64,000 nucleotides of DNA from Acidobacteriota bacterium (GCA_020637335.1 JACJWC010000008.1:124001-188000); one strand, 5' to 3'. Positions 42,531-52,076 are shown, counted from the stretch's first letter. The notes: generated by a model not told the origin, from the sequence alone. A program made the numbers and translations.

Positions 42531-42703
42531 GCTGGCTGCCTTAAAGCCAAATTTATCCTGCAGTGAGACAATGGTAACGAACGCTTGGCACCCAATCGCC
42601 AAAATAGAGTCGAACTCTTTGATATCAAAGGATATAAGCTGTATGGCACCGAGTTTGCTCCCCTCTGGTTCTTGCCCGCCCCAGGGTTGAGGAAGGTTTT
42701 TTG

Positions 42704-45235
42704 ATGAAACGCGTATCCCTGTTCTTAATTATCGGTCTTTCGCTTCTGGCCGTCGAGGTCCGAACCAATATTCCTTTGGTCTACCACGAAGGCAGCCATG
42801 AGTTAATTGGCAGCTTTACGCTTGTTTTTAGCGATAACGATTTCCCGAACGCCACACCTCAGAACCCTGTTTACATCCGCTTTCGTTTGCTGCAAGCCAA
42901 TGGCTGGAGTAAGAGTCTCGTTGACTTGCGACCCGGTGCGCCTGCGGCGATTAATCAACCGATTAATATTGCCCTTTATCCTTCAGGCAACTCGATCACT
43001 AACCCGGCTTTACCTGCCGACGCAGTTCAGTTGGTACGTGTGATCCAAGGCGAAAAAGAAGGCTGGCTTCGGATCAATCGCAGCAGTGCTTTATGGGCTT
43101 TTCGCAACGGAATCCCCACATCGCCAAGCGTGGAAGGTCCAATTGGCTTAACTGTTGGGATTTCCGGCTACGCTTCGGTACGTCCAGATACCAATACGGT
43201 TACGGGTGGCAATGAATATGCCGACGGCTCGTCCGTTGCCACAACGGAACTGTGTGCCAATTACGAAAATACGCTTAATTTTAACCCCGGCGATTTGGAG
43301 TATATCGACTTTGTTTCCTATTTGGCCGATACGACCGGGGTGGAGACCGCCTTTACGGTTGTACCCGGCACCAACTCGGGTGTCACTTTCTCGAATGACA
43401 ACCAAATTGCACGCGGTGAGCTGTATGTTGCCCGGCTCGAATACCATCTCCAACCGGATTCTTATGACAATCCACCACACCAGTTGGAACTCTCGCGTAT
43501 TGATGCGGTCGATTTATGGAACCTTTGCCAAGATATTCCGACTGTTTATTTAACCAACGCTTCCGATTTTGCTTGGGAGCCCGGAACCGTTATCTATCTC
43601 TGCATGGCCGATTTTACACCGGCTTGGATTGGCTCCTTTGCGCCCTACAGCGCCAGTGATGAGGTGTTTCTTTCCCAAAGCTCCAGTCCGCGAATTTCCT
43701 CCGCGTTCAGTGCCAAATGGCAGATTGACCCTATCATTCACAAAGGTGTTTTTGCCGGCTATTCGTTTAAATTGATTCAAGGTAGTCATCCCGCCCATGG
43801 CGCCATTGCGGTCGACGGATTGCGCAGTTGCCTCAATAACGAAATTCCGGAAGCCACGTTGAATCTGGCTGCTTACGCATCCGTGCTCAACAACTTTGTC
43901 ACCGATGGCGAAAAAGTTGAGCTGGGTCCGCGTATCCGCGCTACGGCCAAAATGCAACAGGTCAACAAACCGGCCTATCGCACCGTGATTCCCTACACGG
44001 CTTATGACAAAAAGGACTGGAACTGCCTGACCACGTTTGTCAACAACAGCGGCAAAAAGGCTACCTTGAGTGCATTTTTATATAACCGCTACGGCATTGA
44101 GTTGCGCCTGTGGAGTCAAAAGAAACTGGAGCCGCGTGCATCGATTCAACTCGATATTGAACAGGAGTTCGGGGCCTTGGCCAAAACGGTTCTCGCTTGG
44201 GTAGAAGTACTGAGTGATCAGCCGATTGCAGCCATTTCGCGCCTAGAGGACGATGACAAGCAGATGCTGGATTATTTCAGCGGGGTTCAGGAGTTCAAAA
44301 GCATCTTAATTGCCCCGCATGTCCCTTCACGTCCCGAATTGTGGGGCGCAACCGGCTATATTGTGTCTAGTAACCTTATCGATGAAGCCGAATATTTCGT
44401 TAAGTACCCCGGCAGTGAAGACAGCCGAATCCGATCAATATTGGTGCCGGGCAGCACGGCTGTGATTCGCGAACAGGATTTTGAGGCCGGTCGACCCGGC
44501 TGGTTTCAAGTTTCTACGGACAAACCGGCCGGTTCCGGCTTGTTGATCTATAACAAATTAACTGGACCGGGCCAGTTGGCTTCCGTGCCCATGGAACACG
44601 GTGCCGATACGCAATGGACATTTGATCACCTGGGCAACACCTTTGCCGGGTGGTGGAACGGTTTGGTTTTGGTTAATCCGCAGATGATTTCCATTTCGGT
44701 AACCTTGTCGGCATACGATGCCGAACACCGCCTGCTCAATGTTCAGGATGTCGAAGTCGCACCCGATAGCCGGACCGTTGATGTCGTGGAGAATTTGATG
44801 CCCGGTTTGGCCGGAATCTCACCCAGTCGTTTGGAAATTGAATCGGAATACCCAATTGTCTCCATGCTGTTGATCGGTATCGATAACCTGGACATCTTGA
44901 CCAGTATCCCGGGTAAACAGGCGACTTCGACCCAACTGTTAATGCCCTACATTTCACCTGATCCCAACGATTGGCACGGTATGGCCCTGGTGAATCCCAA
45001 CGACAAATCGGCACTGGTCAAGCTGACGCCCTACACCGCGCTAGGTGTTGCCGGCCCGGAAACAACATTGGCCATGCCGGCCGATGGCAAAACGGTGTGG
45101 CTGTTGGAAGAACTTTTTCCCAGCCTGCGCAGTTACCGCAGTTTGCGCATCGAATCGACCCGACCGGTGCGCGGAATTGTCTTGACTGGCAACAATGCGC
45201 GCACCCAGTTGGCGACGATTAAACTGGTACCTTAA
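42704..45235 (+). CDS. Large secreted protein with four repeated C-terminal domains
   Basis: This 843-residue protein has a signal peptide (MKRVSLFLIIGLSLLAVEV). I do not recognise the N-terminal 420 residues, which are beta-rich (IPLVYHEGSHELIGSFTLVFSD...). The C-terminal half repeats a module of about 105 residues four times. Each begins with W-x-x-x-x-x-x-V and often N-x-x-x-x-x-x-x-L-x-x-Y: WNCLTTFVNNSGKKATLSAFL, WGATGYIVSSN, WNGLVLVNPQMISISVTLSAY and WHGMALVNPNDKSALVKLTPY. A role at the cell surface is likely. ATG 42704 follows GAGGAAGG. Its last 17 bases overlap the convergent glutamate-cysteine ligase gene, an unusual end-to-end overlap. Confidence 0.75.
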   Translation: MKRVSLFLIIGLSLLAVEVRTNIPLVYHEGSHELIGSFTLVFSDNDFPNATPQNPVYIRFRLLQANGWSKSLVDLRPGAPAAINQPINIALYPSGNSITNPALPADAVQLVRVIQGEKEGWLRINRSSALWAFRNGIPTSPSVEGPIGLTVGISGYASVRPDTNTVTGGNEYADGSSVATTELCANYENTLNFNPGDLEYIDFVSYLADTTGVETAFTVVPGTNSGVTFSNDNQIARGELYVARLEYHLQPDSYDNPPHQLELSRIDAVDLWNLCQDIPTVYLTNASDFAWEPGTVIYLCMADFTPAWIGSFAPYSASDEVFLSQSSSPRISSAFSAKWQIDPIIHKGVFAGYSFKLIQGSHPAHGAIAVDGLRSCLNNEIPEATLNLAAYASVLNNFVTDGEKVELGPRIRATAKMQQVNKPAYRTVIPYTAYDKKDWNCLTTFVNNSGKKATLSAFLYNRYGIELRLWSQKKLEPRASIQLDIEQEFGALAKTVLAWVEVLSDQPIAAISRLEDDDKQMLDYFSGVQEFKSILIAPHVPSRPELWGATGYIVSSNLIDEAEYFVKYPGSEDSRIRSILVPGSTAVIREQDFEAGRPGWFQVSTDKPAGSGLLIYNKLTGPGQLASVPMEHGADTQWTFDHLGNTFAGWWNGLVLVNPQMISISVTLSAYDAEHRLLNVQDVEVAPDSRTVDVVENLMPGLAGISPSRLEIESEYPIVSMLLIGIDNLDILTSIPGKQATSTQLLMPYISPDPNDWHGMALVNPNDKSALVKLTPYTALGVAGPETTLAMPADGKTVWLLEELFPSLRSYRSLRIESTRPVRGIVLTGNNARTQLATIKLVP

Positions 45236-46622
45236 AGGCGTCACCCACCAAGTCCTGGTGGATGCGTTCAAGATCATAGAACTGGCCCAAACTGAAGATT
45301 TTCCCATCATTGAGGGCCAGTAGCTCGTCTGCAGGTGACCAGTTTCGATAGGTAAAATGGCGCAAAAATGCCTCGGTCACTTTCAGCAGTTCCGGGTGCT
45401 CAATCGGCTCCGCTGCGCGCATGGCGATTTTGAAGACCTGCTTGACCAAATTGGCCAAATCGGGTTCGGCCATACCTTGAACGGCGGCTTCCATCATCAT
45501 AGGGGTCAGGGTGCAGCGGATCGGTTCCAACAAGGCGATGGTTTCGTCCAGCGCGCGCTCGTTGTAGAGGATATGGGTTAGCAGGAAGCCGGGCACCATC
45601 CAGAATTGACGCGGTTGGCCGTCGATCGAGCGGATCTCATAAAATCCGCGCGGGCGAACTTCTGGGAATAGGGTGGTCAGATGCTTTTTGAACTCTTCCA
45701 ATGTGGGGTAGAACCCGTGGAAACCACAATCCATCCAATGCCTGAAGGTCCGGAAATGGCCGTCAAACGTCATATTGCCTTGCTCGTTGGGCAACCACAT
45801 ACAGGAGGCATCCAAGGCAAAGTTTAAATACTGTTGAACAGGACACGGTTGGTAGGCACAATCCTCAAAACCCTTTTGGAAGCCGGTTCGGGAGGGATCC
45901 AAGTTCTGCCAGATCTTGGCCCGATAACTTTTCAGACCCGTGAACTTGCCTTCGTGAAAGGGGGAATTGCCAAAACCGGCGACGAGAACGGGCGCCAATA
46001 AGTTGGCTGCCAACCAGCGTTTCCGCGCCGTTTCCACATAACCCACATCCAGGTTCACCTGCAATGACGTTGAAAGCCGCATCATTTTCTGGCCAAATGG
46101 GCCAATCATTTCAAAGTAGCGGTCCATGTTGATGTAACGCTCTTTGCGGATTTGCAGGCCGACGTCTTGGACAGAATGAAACGGGTTCAGGCCTGAAAAA
46201 TACAGTTGGGTGTTTTGGTGGCCTGCCAGGATCTTTTGGATGCGTTCCAGTGCAGTGGCAACATCAACTACAACATCGTAAAGGCGTTCCCGGGTGGCAG
46301 ACGAATATTCGACCTGTCCACCGGGTTCAAAGGTGATTTGACCTCCGAGTTGGTCCACAAAACGCCAAGCCCCATCGGGACTCGGTGCATAGTCATACCA
46401 ATGATGCTCAGCCTCCTGGCTGCGGAACAAATCGACGACCCCCATCTTGTCATCCGTTACCAAAGGCACCGTTTTGGGGTTCCCCTGCGCATCGGTTTGG
46501 ATGGGCGTCACTTCGAGCTCCAACCCAACTAGACGATTGTCTTGGGTCAAATCATTAAAAAAATAGTGTAGGAGGTGATCCTTTAATTGGTTAATCGTCA
46601 GCTCAGGTTTTCGGGTTGGCAT
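45219..46622 (-). CDS. Glutamate-cysteine ligase, plant/proteobacterial type (GCS2)
   Basis: This enzyme joins glutamate and cysteine, the first step of glutathione synthesis. The 467-residue protein has VGLELEVTPIQ near the N-terminus, DQLGGQITFEPGGQVEYSS (the Glu-rich metal/ATP segment), GLNPFHSVQDV, MMRLSTSLQVNLDVG and ASCMWLPNEQGNMTFDGH. All are typical of the plant-type/EgtA-like clade and unlike E. coli GshA. No glutathione synthetase is in the window, so the product might feed another low-molecular thiol. ATG 46622 follows GAGGAGG; the open frame extends 138 bp upstream without support. It is divergent from the MetX-family gene. Confidence 0.88.
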   Translation of the reverse strand: MPTRKPELTINQLKDHLLHYFFNDLTQDNRLVGLELEVTPIQTDAQGNPKTVPLVTDDKMGVVDLFRSQEAEHHWYDYAPSPDGAWRFVDQLGGQITFEPGGQVEYSSATRERLYDVVVDVATALERIQKILAGHQNTQLYFSGLNPFHSVQDVGLQIRKERYINMDRYFEMIGPFGQKMMRLSTSLQVNLDVGYVETARKRWLAANLLAPVLVAGFGNSPFHEGKFTGLKSYRAKIWQNLDPSRTGFQKGFEDCAYQPCPVQQYLNFALDASCMWLPNEQGNMTFDGHFRTFRHWMDCGFHGFYPTLEEFKKHLTTLFPEVRPRGFYEIRSIDGQPRQFWMVPGFLLTHILYNERALDETIALLEPIRCTLTPMMMEAAVQGMAEPDLANLVKQVFKIAMRAAEPIEHPELLKVTEAFLRHFTYRNWSPADELLALNDGKIFSLGQFYDLERIHQDLVGDAFKVPV

Positions 46623-46808
46623 GTATTCCTCCTCATCCCCCCAATTACGCGAAATGGCGTATTGGGTTTCAGCAGACCTCTTGGCCTGATAACGAGACAA
46701 AAATCGCAGCTCAACTATTTCAAAGCAGACCCGCTTTTCGCATGTTAAGCTTAGGCCCACTGTTCCCGAAAGGGATATTTCGCGGCAGAGGAAATTTGTA
46801 TCGACACC

Positions 46809-47927
46809 GTGGCCAGCCTTTTAAGCTCTTGGGACCCGTCGAAAGCAGCGCCGGGCGCGAAGCGTTACCACCACAATGAGGCCTTCCCGCTTGTCATGGG
46901 AGGCGAATTGGCGCGTTTCGAAATGGCGTTCGAAACATGGGGTGAACTCAATCCCAAACGCGATAATGCCGTGTTGCTCTTTTGTGGGTTATCGGCCTCG
47001 AGCCATGCGTGTTCCCATTCCGATGATGCGCGGCCCGGTTGGTGGGAATCCATGATCGGTTCGGGTTTTGCCTTGGATACCGATCGCAGTTTCATTATTT
47101 GTGTCAATCATTTGGGTGGATGCTTTGGCAGTACGGGGCCTGCCAGTCTGAATCCTGCCACCCAAAAACCATATGGGCCCGAATTCCCGCCGTTTTTATT
47201 GCGCGATATGGTCCATGCGGCCCATGCCGTGGTGCGCCATTTGGGCATTGAGCGCTTACATGCCGTGATTGGCCCGTCCTTGGGCGGGATGCTGGCCTTT
47301 GAATACGGCGCGTGTTTTCCGGAAGAAACGGCCCGGATCCTCTCGATCAGTGCGACGGGTCGGCCCGGTCCCCAATCAATTTCTTTCCGATATGTGCAGC
47401 GTCAAGTCATTATGAACGACCCGCTCTGGCGCGAAGGCTGGTATTACGCTTTTCCGGATTGGCCAGTTTCCAGCATGGCCATTGCCCGCCAAATTGGCAA
47501 TATTTCCTATCGTTCACGCGGCGAATGGGAATCGCGGTTTGGCCGTGCACGCACGGGGGTCGGCTATAGTTTTGGACCCGATTTCCAGGTGGAATCCTAC
47601 CTGCATCACATGGGCAATAAACTGGCCAACCAGTTTGATCCCAATAGCTTTCTCTTTTTGTCCAAGGCCATGGATCTCTTTTCGCTCGGTTATGCGCATC
47701 CCTCGTATCAAAGTGGGGTTGCGCGGATCCAGTCACAAACCCTGATCATCGGCGTGACGACCGATATGCTCTTCCCTATCCAAGAGCAGGAAAGTATCTA
47801 CCATGCGTTATTGGCCTGCGGCGCGCCTGCGGAAATGATAAGCTTGGATACACCGGCTGGCCATGATGCCTTTTTGGTTGAGGTCGACCTGTTCACGCCG
47901 CCCATTCGGCGATTTCTCTACGCATAA
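46809..47927 (+). CDS. MetX-family homoserine/serine O-acyltransferase
   Basis: This 372-residue alpha/beta-hydrolase-fold acyltransferase has the nucleophile Ser in AVIGPSLGGMLAFEYG, the Asp in LIIGVTTDMLFPIQEQ and the His in DTPAGHDAFLVE. NPATQKPYGPEFPPFLLRDMVHA matches the substrate-pocket block of MetX. Classical homoserine acetyltransferases read G-x-S-M-G-G-M at the nucleophile; here it is G-P-S-L-G-G-M. In MetX relatives the acceptor can be homoserine or serine, so a role in cysteine synthesis is possible next to glutamate-cysteine ligase. The only in-frame start is GTG 46809, with weak ribosome-site support. Confidence 0.85.
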   Translation: MASLLSSWDPSKAAPGAKRYHHNEAFPLVMGGELARFEMAFETWGELNPKRDNAVLLFCGLSASSHACSHSDDARPGWWESMIGSGFALDTDRSFIICVNHLGGCFGSTGPASLNPATQKPYGPEFPPFLLRDMVHAAHAVVRHLGIERLHAVIGPSLGGMLAFEYGACFPEETARILSISATGRPGPQSISFRYVQRQVIMNDPLWREGWYYAFPDWPVSSMAIARQIGNISYRSRGEWESRFGRARTGVGYSFGPDFQVESYLHHMGNKLANQFDPNSFLFLSKAMDLFSLGYAHPSYQSGVARIQSQTLIIGVTTDMLFPIQEQESIYHALLACGAPAEMISLDTPAGHDAFLVEVDLFTPPIRRFLYA

Positions 47928-47938
47928 TCCGGGGCTTT

Positions 47939-48346
47939 ATGGGTTCCTATCTCAAACGCATGATTGATGTGTCGCAGCGCATTATTCCCTTCGACGGCGG
48001 GTTCCTCGCCGGACCGCTCAATTTAGGCCTGCTGGAGTTTCATATCCAAGGCGTTCGCTTCCAATTGAATGGCAGTGAATACAATTGCCCCTTCCACCAA
48101 ATGGCTGAATGCGGGGTTTTGCGTTGGAGACAGCGAAAATTAAGTGTGGTTGATCGGCTGCGGCGAAAATTGGCGCCGATCGGTTCGTTTCAACAGCCGG
48201 ACCCAGAACGCCTGCTGGTTTCGCTCTGGTCGGATCCGGAACTGATCTTTGAATTGAACTTGGGCGATGAATACATCCTCAACCAGTGGAAAGAGGCCCT
48301 GACCGTCATTAAGGCTGCGGGCTTTCAGTTGAACGCGGAGTTTTAA
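47939..48346 (+). CDS. Small protein of unknown function
   Basis: I do not recognise this 135-residue protein. It is probably cytosolic and soluble, with no signal peptide or membrane segment. Visible segments are GPLNLGLLEFHIQGVRFQLNGS, a Cys pair (YNCPFHQMAECG) and an acidic, Trp-containing C-terminus (LGDEYILNQWKEALTVIKAAG). It starts 11 bp after the MetX-family gene and is probably cotranscribed with it. Coding character is supported by codon use like its neighbours and by the tight spacing. Confidence 0.6.
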   Translation: MGSYLKRMIDVSQRIIPFDGGFLAGPLNLGLLEFHIQGVRFQLNGSEYNCPFHQMAECGVLRWRQRKLSVVDRLRRKLAPIGSFQQPDPERLLVSLWSDPELIFELNLGDEYILNQWKEALTVIKAAGFQLNAEF

Positions 48347-48545
48347 CGGCGTCAAACCAGCGTTATGGGCCGGGCGGCCTCCTTCGAGATTGCGCATGGA
48401 TTTGAATCGCGAATGTCGAACAGGGATTCCGAAAATCGAAGTGAAAGCTTGGAACGCGCAACGCGCATTGCCTATCAGGAACTGCCGAAACGTTTTACCA
48501 CGCGGGTGATGGGTAAAAAGAGGCCGAAGGCCGACTGACCTGTGA

Positions 48546-48830
48546 GCCCACCCCGACGAGAGGAGGGGGGGGGTGGAGAGCGCCCGAATTGGTCAGAGCC
48601 CAGCGGGCGATTGAACGCTGTTTTGCGGGTATTGGAATTATTGCGGATGGTTTCTGTAACGCGCCTTCAGCGCTCCCCGGGTTGGTGGACGAGGTTTACC
48701 AGGGTTGCGCGAACTCGATTCGTGCCTCATCGATTGCGCTCCACCCTTCGCTAATCTGGCTCAGGCCGTTGGCCTGCGAACCCGACTGTTTGCGCGTTCG
48801 TCATGCGAATTCCGAAAGCGTTGGATATTG
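48546..48830. repeat. Relative of the 7243-7613 fold-back element, degenerate
   Basis: The stretch begins GAGCCCACCCCGAC and continues to AGCCCAGCGGGCGATTGAACGC, matching the left part of the element at 7297-7376. The far side, around 48728-48775, contains the inverted relation ATTGCGCTCCACCCTTCGC...GGCTC. The arms are less well conserved than in the first copy and the ends are uncertain. Confidence 0.5.
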
Positions 48831-48897
48831 AGCATATAAAAAAGTTTTGAATGTCGAATATCGGACGGAGAATTCCGAATGCCGAAGGGAAAACCTT

Positions 48898-48929
48898 CAA
48901 CGCTCAACGCTCAACACGCAACGCTCAAT
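48898..48929 (+). repeat. CAACGCTCAACGCTCAA tract, copy 1
   Basis: CAACGCTCAACGCTCAA begins a short run of imperfect 8-9 base units (CAACGCTCA, CAACACG, CAACGCTCA). The same 17 bases begin the tract at 62541. Confidence 0.6.
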
Positions 48930-48941
48930 CGGCGCGAAGCG

Positions 48942-51900
48942 TTAGACCCGGGCGATGGCCACACTGACCGATTTGCCGTGAATATCCCATTCTGCTTCGG
49001 CTTCGCTTTGGAACGCTTCGCCGTTCAGGCTCTCGGCCAAGGTTTCACGCGCAATGCTGTCCCCGTGTTGGGCCAACAAGGCATCGATCTCACCTCCGCG
49101 AATCGCCAAATGGATGCGATCCTCGACGCGGAAGCCGGAATCCTTGCGCAGGTTCTGGATGCGGTTGGTCAATTCGCGAGCATCGCCTTCCAGCAACAAA
49201 TCCGGGGTCAGGTGGGTGTCCAGGCCAATGGTGATTTCACCTTCGCTGGCGACGACCATACCCTCGCGTTCTTTGCGGTCGATCAGGAACATGTCCAAGG
49301 CCAATTCGTGACCGGCACATTCCAATTTGCCTTGGGCAAGCAGTTTGGAAATGGCGCGGTGGTCCAGGTCGCGAACGGCTTGACCCACCTCTTTCAGCGC
49401 TTTGCCTAACAGGGGGCCGAGCACTTTCAGGTTGGGCCGGGCCGAATATTGGACCAGTTCGGTCTCATCATGCAGGAATTGAACGGATTTGACGTTGAGC
49501 TCCTCGGCGATGATTTCGGCCAATGCTTCGAGCGCGGCCCGTTTGTCACTTGGCACGACGACACTCAGGCTAGCCAACGGCTGGCGGATTTTCAGGTCAT
49601 TTTTGGCGCGCAGGCTGCGACCTAATGCAACGACCTGTCGCACGCATTGCATGTCCGTTTCGACTTGCCGATCGACCAGGGCCAGGTTGGGTTCGGGATA
49701 GGCGCACAAGTGCACACTTTCCGGTTCTTCTGGCTGAACGGTTAAAACCAGATTGCGGTAGATGGCCTCGCACAGGAATGGCATAAACGGCGCCATGACC
49801 TTGGCGTATTCGCTGAGAATGTAATACAAGGTGTTGTAGGCATGTCGTTTATCGCCATCGTTTTCCGTCCGCCAGAAGCGTTTGCGCGAACGGCGGATAT
49901 ACCAGTTGGTGATCAGGTCAATAAAATCTTCCAATTCGGGAATCACGTTGTAGAGGTAAGACCCCTCCATGTGCTGATTGACATCGCGCACCAGACTCTG
50001 GAAGCAGGAAATGATCCAACGGTCCATGTGAACGGGGCTTGCCGTTAGGTCGCCCTGCGGTTGGTAACCGTCCAAGCGCGCATAGGTAACAAAAAAGCTA
50101 TACGCATTCCAGAAGGGCGAAACCACCTTGCGGTAGATTTGAACGATACCCTCTTCCTGGAACCGCAAAGGTTCTGCCCGCACGACCGGACTGTTGATCA
50201 GGTACGAGCGCAAACAGTCCGCACCGTATTTATGAATGACTTCCATGGGATCGGGGTAGTTTTTCTTCTGTTTGGACATTTTCTGGCCGTCTTCGGCCAG
50301 GATCAAGCCATTCACCACGACGTTTTTGAACGCCGGCTTGTCGAAAAGGGCAGTGGACAGAACCATCAAGGTGTAGAACCAACCGCGGGTTTGGTCCAAG
50401 CCTTCGGCAATGAAATCAGCTGGAAAATTGGTTTCAAACAGTTCCTTGTTCTCAAAGGGATAGTGGTTTTGAGAATAGGGCATAGAACCGGATTCGAACC
50501 AGCAATCAAAAACTTCAGGAATGCGGCGATACACTTCGCCATCGACTTCGATGCGGATGTTATCGATGAAATGGGAATGCAGGTCGGATACTTTCTCGCC
50601 ACTGAGCGATTCCAGTTCCGCAACTGAGCCAATCGCAATCATTTTTCCCGAGTCCAGGCCTTGCCAAACGGGGATTGGCGTACCCCAGTAACGGTTGCGC
50701 GAGATGTTCCAGTCGCGGGCATTTTCCAACCAATTGCCAAACCGGTTACTGCCAATTGCATCGGGTACCCAGTGGATGGTTTTATTATGGGCGACCATGC
50801 GGTCTTTGAGTTCTTCAACCCGCACAAACCAAGTAGAGATCGCTTTGTAGATGAGCGGTGTATTGGAGCGCCAACAGAAGGGATAACTGTGGTCAAGCAC
50901 CCCGTGATGGACCAGGCTGCCTTGGTTCTTTAAGGTGCGAATAATTTCCTTGTCCGCATCCTTAACGTTTTGACCCGCCCATGCGGATACCTGGTCCGTG
51001 AAACGGCCTTCCATGTCGACGGGATCGACCATGGGCAGACCCTCACGCTGACAGGCATTGAAGTCGTCTTCGCCAAATGCAGGTGCCATATGCACGATGC
51101 CGGTTCCGTCCTCGATGGTTACGTGGTCCGACCAAATCACGCGGAACGCGCCTTTTTGAGCTTCCTGCGCGAAGAAGGGTAACAGCGGTTTATAGCGCTG
51201 GCCGACCAGTTCCGAGCCTTTAAAGGATTCAACCACCGGTAATGCGGTTTTGAGCAGGTGACGGTAATGCTCCAAACGCGCCTCAGCCAGAATATAGAAG
51301 TGGCCATCGCCGGCATCTACCTTGACGTAATCCAACGTCTGGCCGACAGCCAACGCCAAGTTGGAAGGCAAGGTCCAGGGGGTGGTCGTCCAGGCCAGGA
51401 TGTAGGTGTCCGGCTTCTGTTCGAGTTGGAAGCGGACGGTAATGGCGGGATCCTGAACCATTTGGTAGTTCATGTTCGCTTCGAAATTGGAGAGCGGGGT
51501 TGAGAGTTTCCAAGAAAAGGGCATGACGCGATAGCCCTGATAAACCAGCCCTTTATCCCAGAGCTGTTTGAACACCCACCAAATCGATTCCATGAACGAG
51601 GGGTCCATGGTTTTGTAATCATTGCGGAAATCGACCCACCGACCCATGCGTCGCACCACGATTTCCCACTCTTTGGTGTATTTCAACACGATGGATCGAC
51701 AATATTCATTGAACTTGTCGATGCCGTAGTTCTCGATTTCGTATTTGCCCGAAAGGTCTAGACCTTCATTGTTTTTGAGGTCTTTTGCCGCTTCGTTTTC
51801 GACAGGTAGGCCGTGGCAATCCCAGCCGAATCGGCGCGGCACCTGGTAACCACGCATCGTCCAATAACGCGGAATCATATCTTTAATCGTACCGGCTAAA

Positions 51901-52076
51901 AGGTGACCGTAATGGGGCAGACCGGTGGCAAAAGGCGGTCCATCGTAAAATACATAAAGCGGATCCGCTTTGCGCTGTTCAATCGATTTCTCAAAAATCT
52001 TGGCTTCATCCCAAAAATGCAGAACTTCCTCTTCGAGATCAGCAAGATTGGTTTTGGCGGAAACTTCTTGAAACAA
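48942..52076 (-). CDS. ileS: Isoleucyl-tRNA synthetase, eukaryote-like (IleS2) type
   Basis: This 1044-residue class I synthetase charges tRNA-Ile. The HIGH-type motif is in PPFATGLPHYGHLLAGTIKD (residues 47-66) and the KMSKQ motif in AEDGQKMSKQKKNYPDP. The editing domain and a long anticodon-binding C-terminus are present. The P-P-F-A-T-G-L-P-H-Y-G-H form, the RRFGWDCHGLPVE block and the length mark the IleS2 clade shared with eukaryotes; the common bacterial type reads P-P-Y-A-N-G-x-x-H-x-G-H. IleS2 enzymes are generally insensitive to mupirocin. The zinc finger expected at the C-terminus of IleS1 is absent. The start is TTG 52076 after GGAGGG. It is divergent from the kinase gene at 52289. 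Confidence 0.95.
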   Translation of the reverse strand: MFQEVSAKTNLADLEEEVLHFWDEAKIFEKSIEQRKADPLYVFYDGPPFATGLPHYGHLLAGTIKDMIPRYWTMRGYQVPRRFGWDCHGLPVENEAAKDLKNNEGLDLSGKYEIENYGIDKFNEYCRSIVLKYTKEWEIVVRRMGRWVDFRNDYKTMDPSFMESIWWVFKQLWDKGLVYQGYRVMPFSWKLSTPLSNFEANMNYQMVQDPAITVRFQLEQKPDTYILAWTTTPWTLPSNLALAVGQTLDYVKVDAGDGHFYILAEARLEHYRHLLKTALPVVESFKGSELVGQRYKPLLPFFAQEAQKGAFRVIWSDHVTIEDGTGIVHMAPAFGEDDFNACQREGLPMVDPVDMEGRFTDQVSAWAGQNVKDADKEIIRTLKNQGSLVHHGVLDHSYPFCWRSNTPLIYKAISTWFVRVEELKDRMVAHNKTIHWVPDAIGSNRFGNWLENARDWNISRNRYWGTPIPVWQGLDSGKMIAIGSVAELESLSGEKVSDLHSHFIDNIRIEVDGEVYRRIPEVFDCWFESGSMPYSQNHYPFENKELFETNFPADFIAEGLDQTRGWFYTLMVLSTALFDKPAFKNVVVNGLILAEDGQKMSKQKKNYPDPMEVIHKYGADCLRSYLINSPVVRAEPLRFQEEGIVQIYRKVVSPFWNAYSFFVTYARLDGYQPQGDLTASPVHMDRWIISCFQSLVRDVNQHMEGSYLYNVIPELEDFIDLITNWYIRRSRKRFWRTENDGDKRHAYNTLYYILSEYAKVMAPFMPFLCEAIYRNLVLTVQPEEPESVHLCAYPEPNLALVDRQVETDMQCVRQVVALGRSLRAKNDLKIRQPLASLSVVVPSDKRAALEALAEIIAEELNVKSVQFLHDETELVQYSARPNLKVLGPLLGKALKEVGQAVRDLDHRAISKLLAQGKLECAGHELALDMFLIDRKEREGMVVASEGEITIGLDTHLTPDLLLEGDARELTNRIQNLRKDSGFRVEDRIHLAIRGGEIDALLAQHGDSIARETLAESLNGEAFQSEAEAEWDIHGKSVSVAIARV

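Larger units (their letters stand above)
48347..48941. other. Gene-free region rich in dispersed repeats
   Basis: No gene is supported in this 595-bp gap between two convergent genes. It holds GAATGTCGAA-type short repeats (48405-48440 and 48849-48885), a relative of the 7243-7613 element (48546-48830) and a CAACGCTCAACGCTCAA tract (48898-48929) that recurs at 62541. The open frames seen here run through these repeats. Confidence 0.65.
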
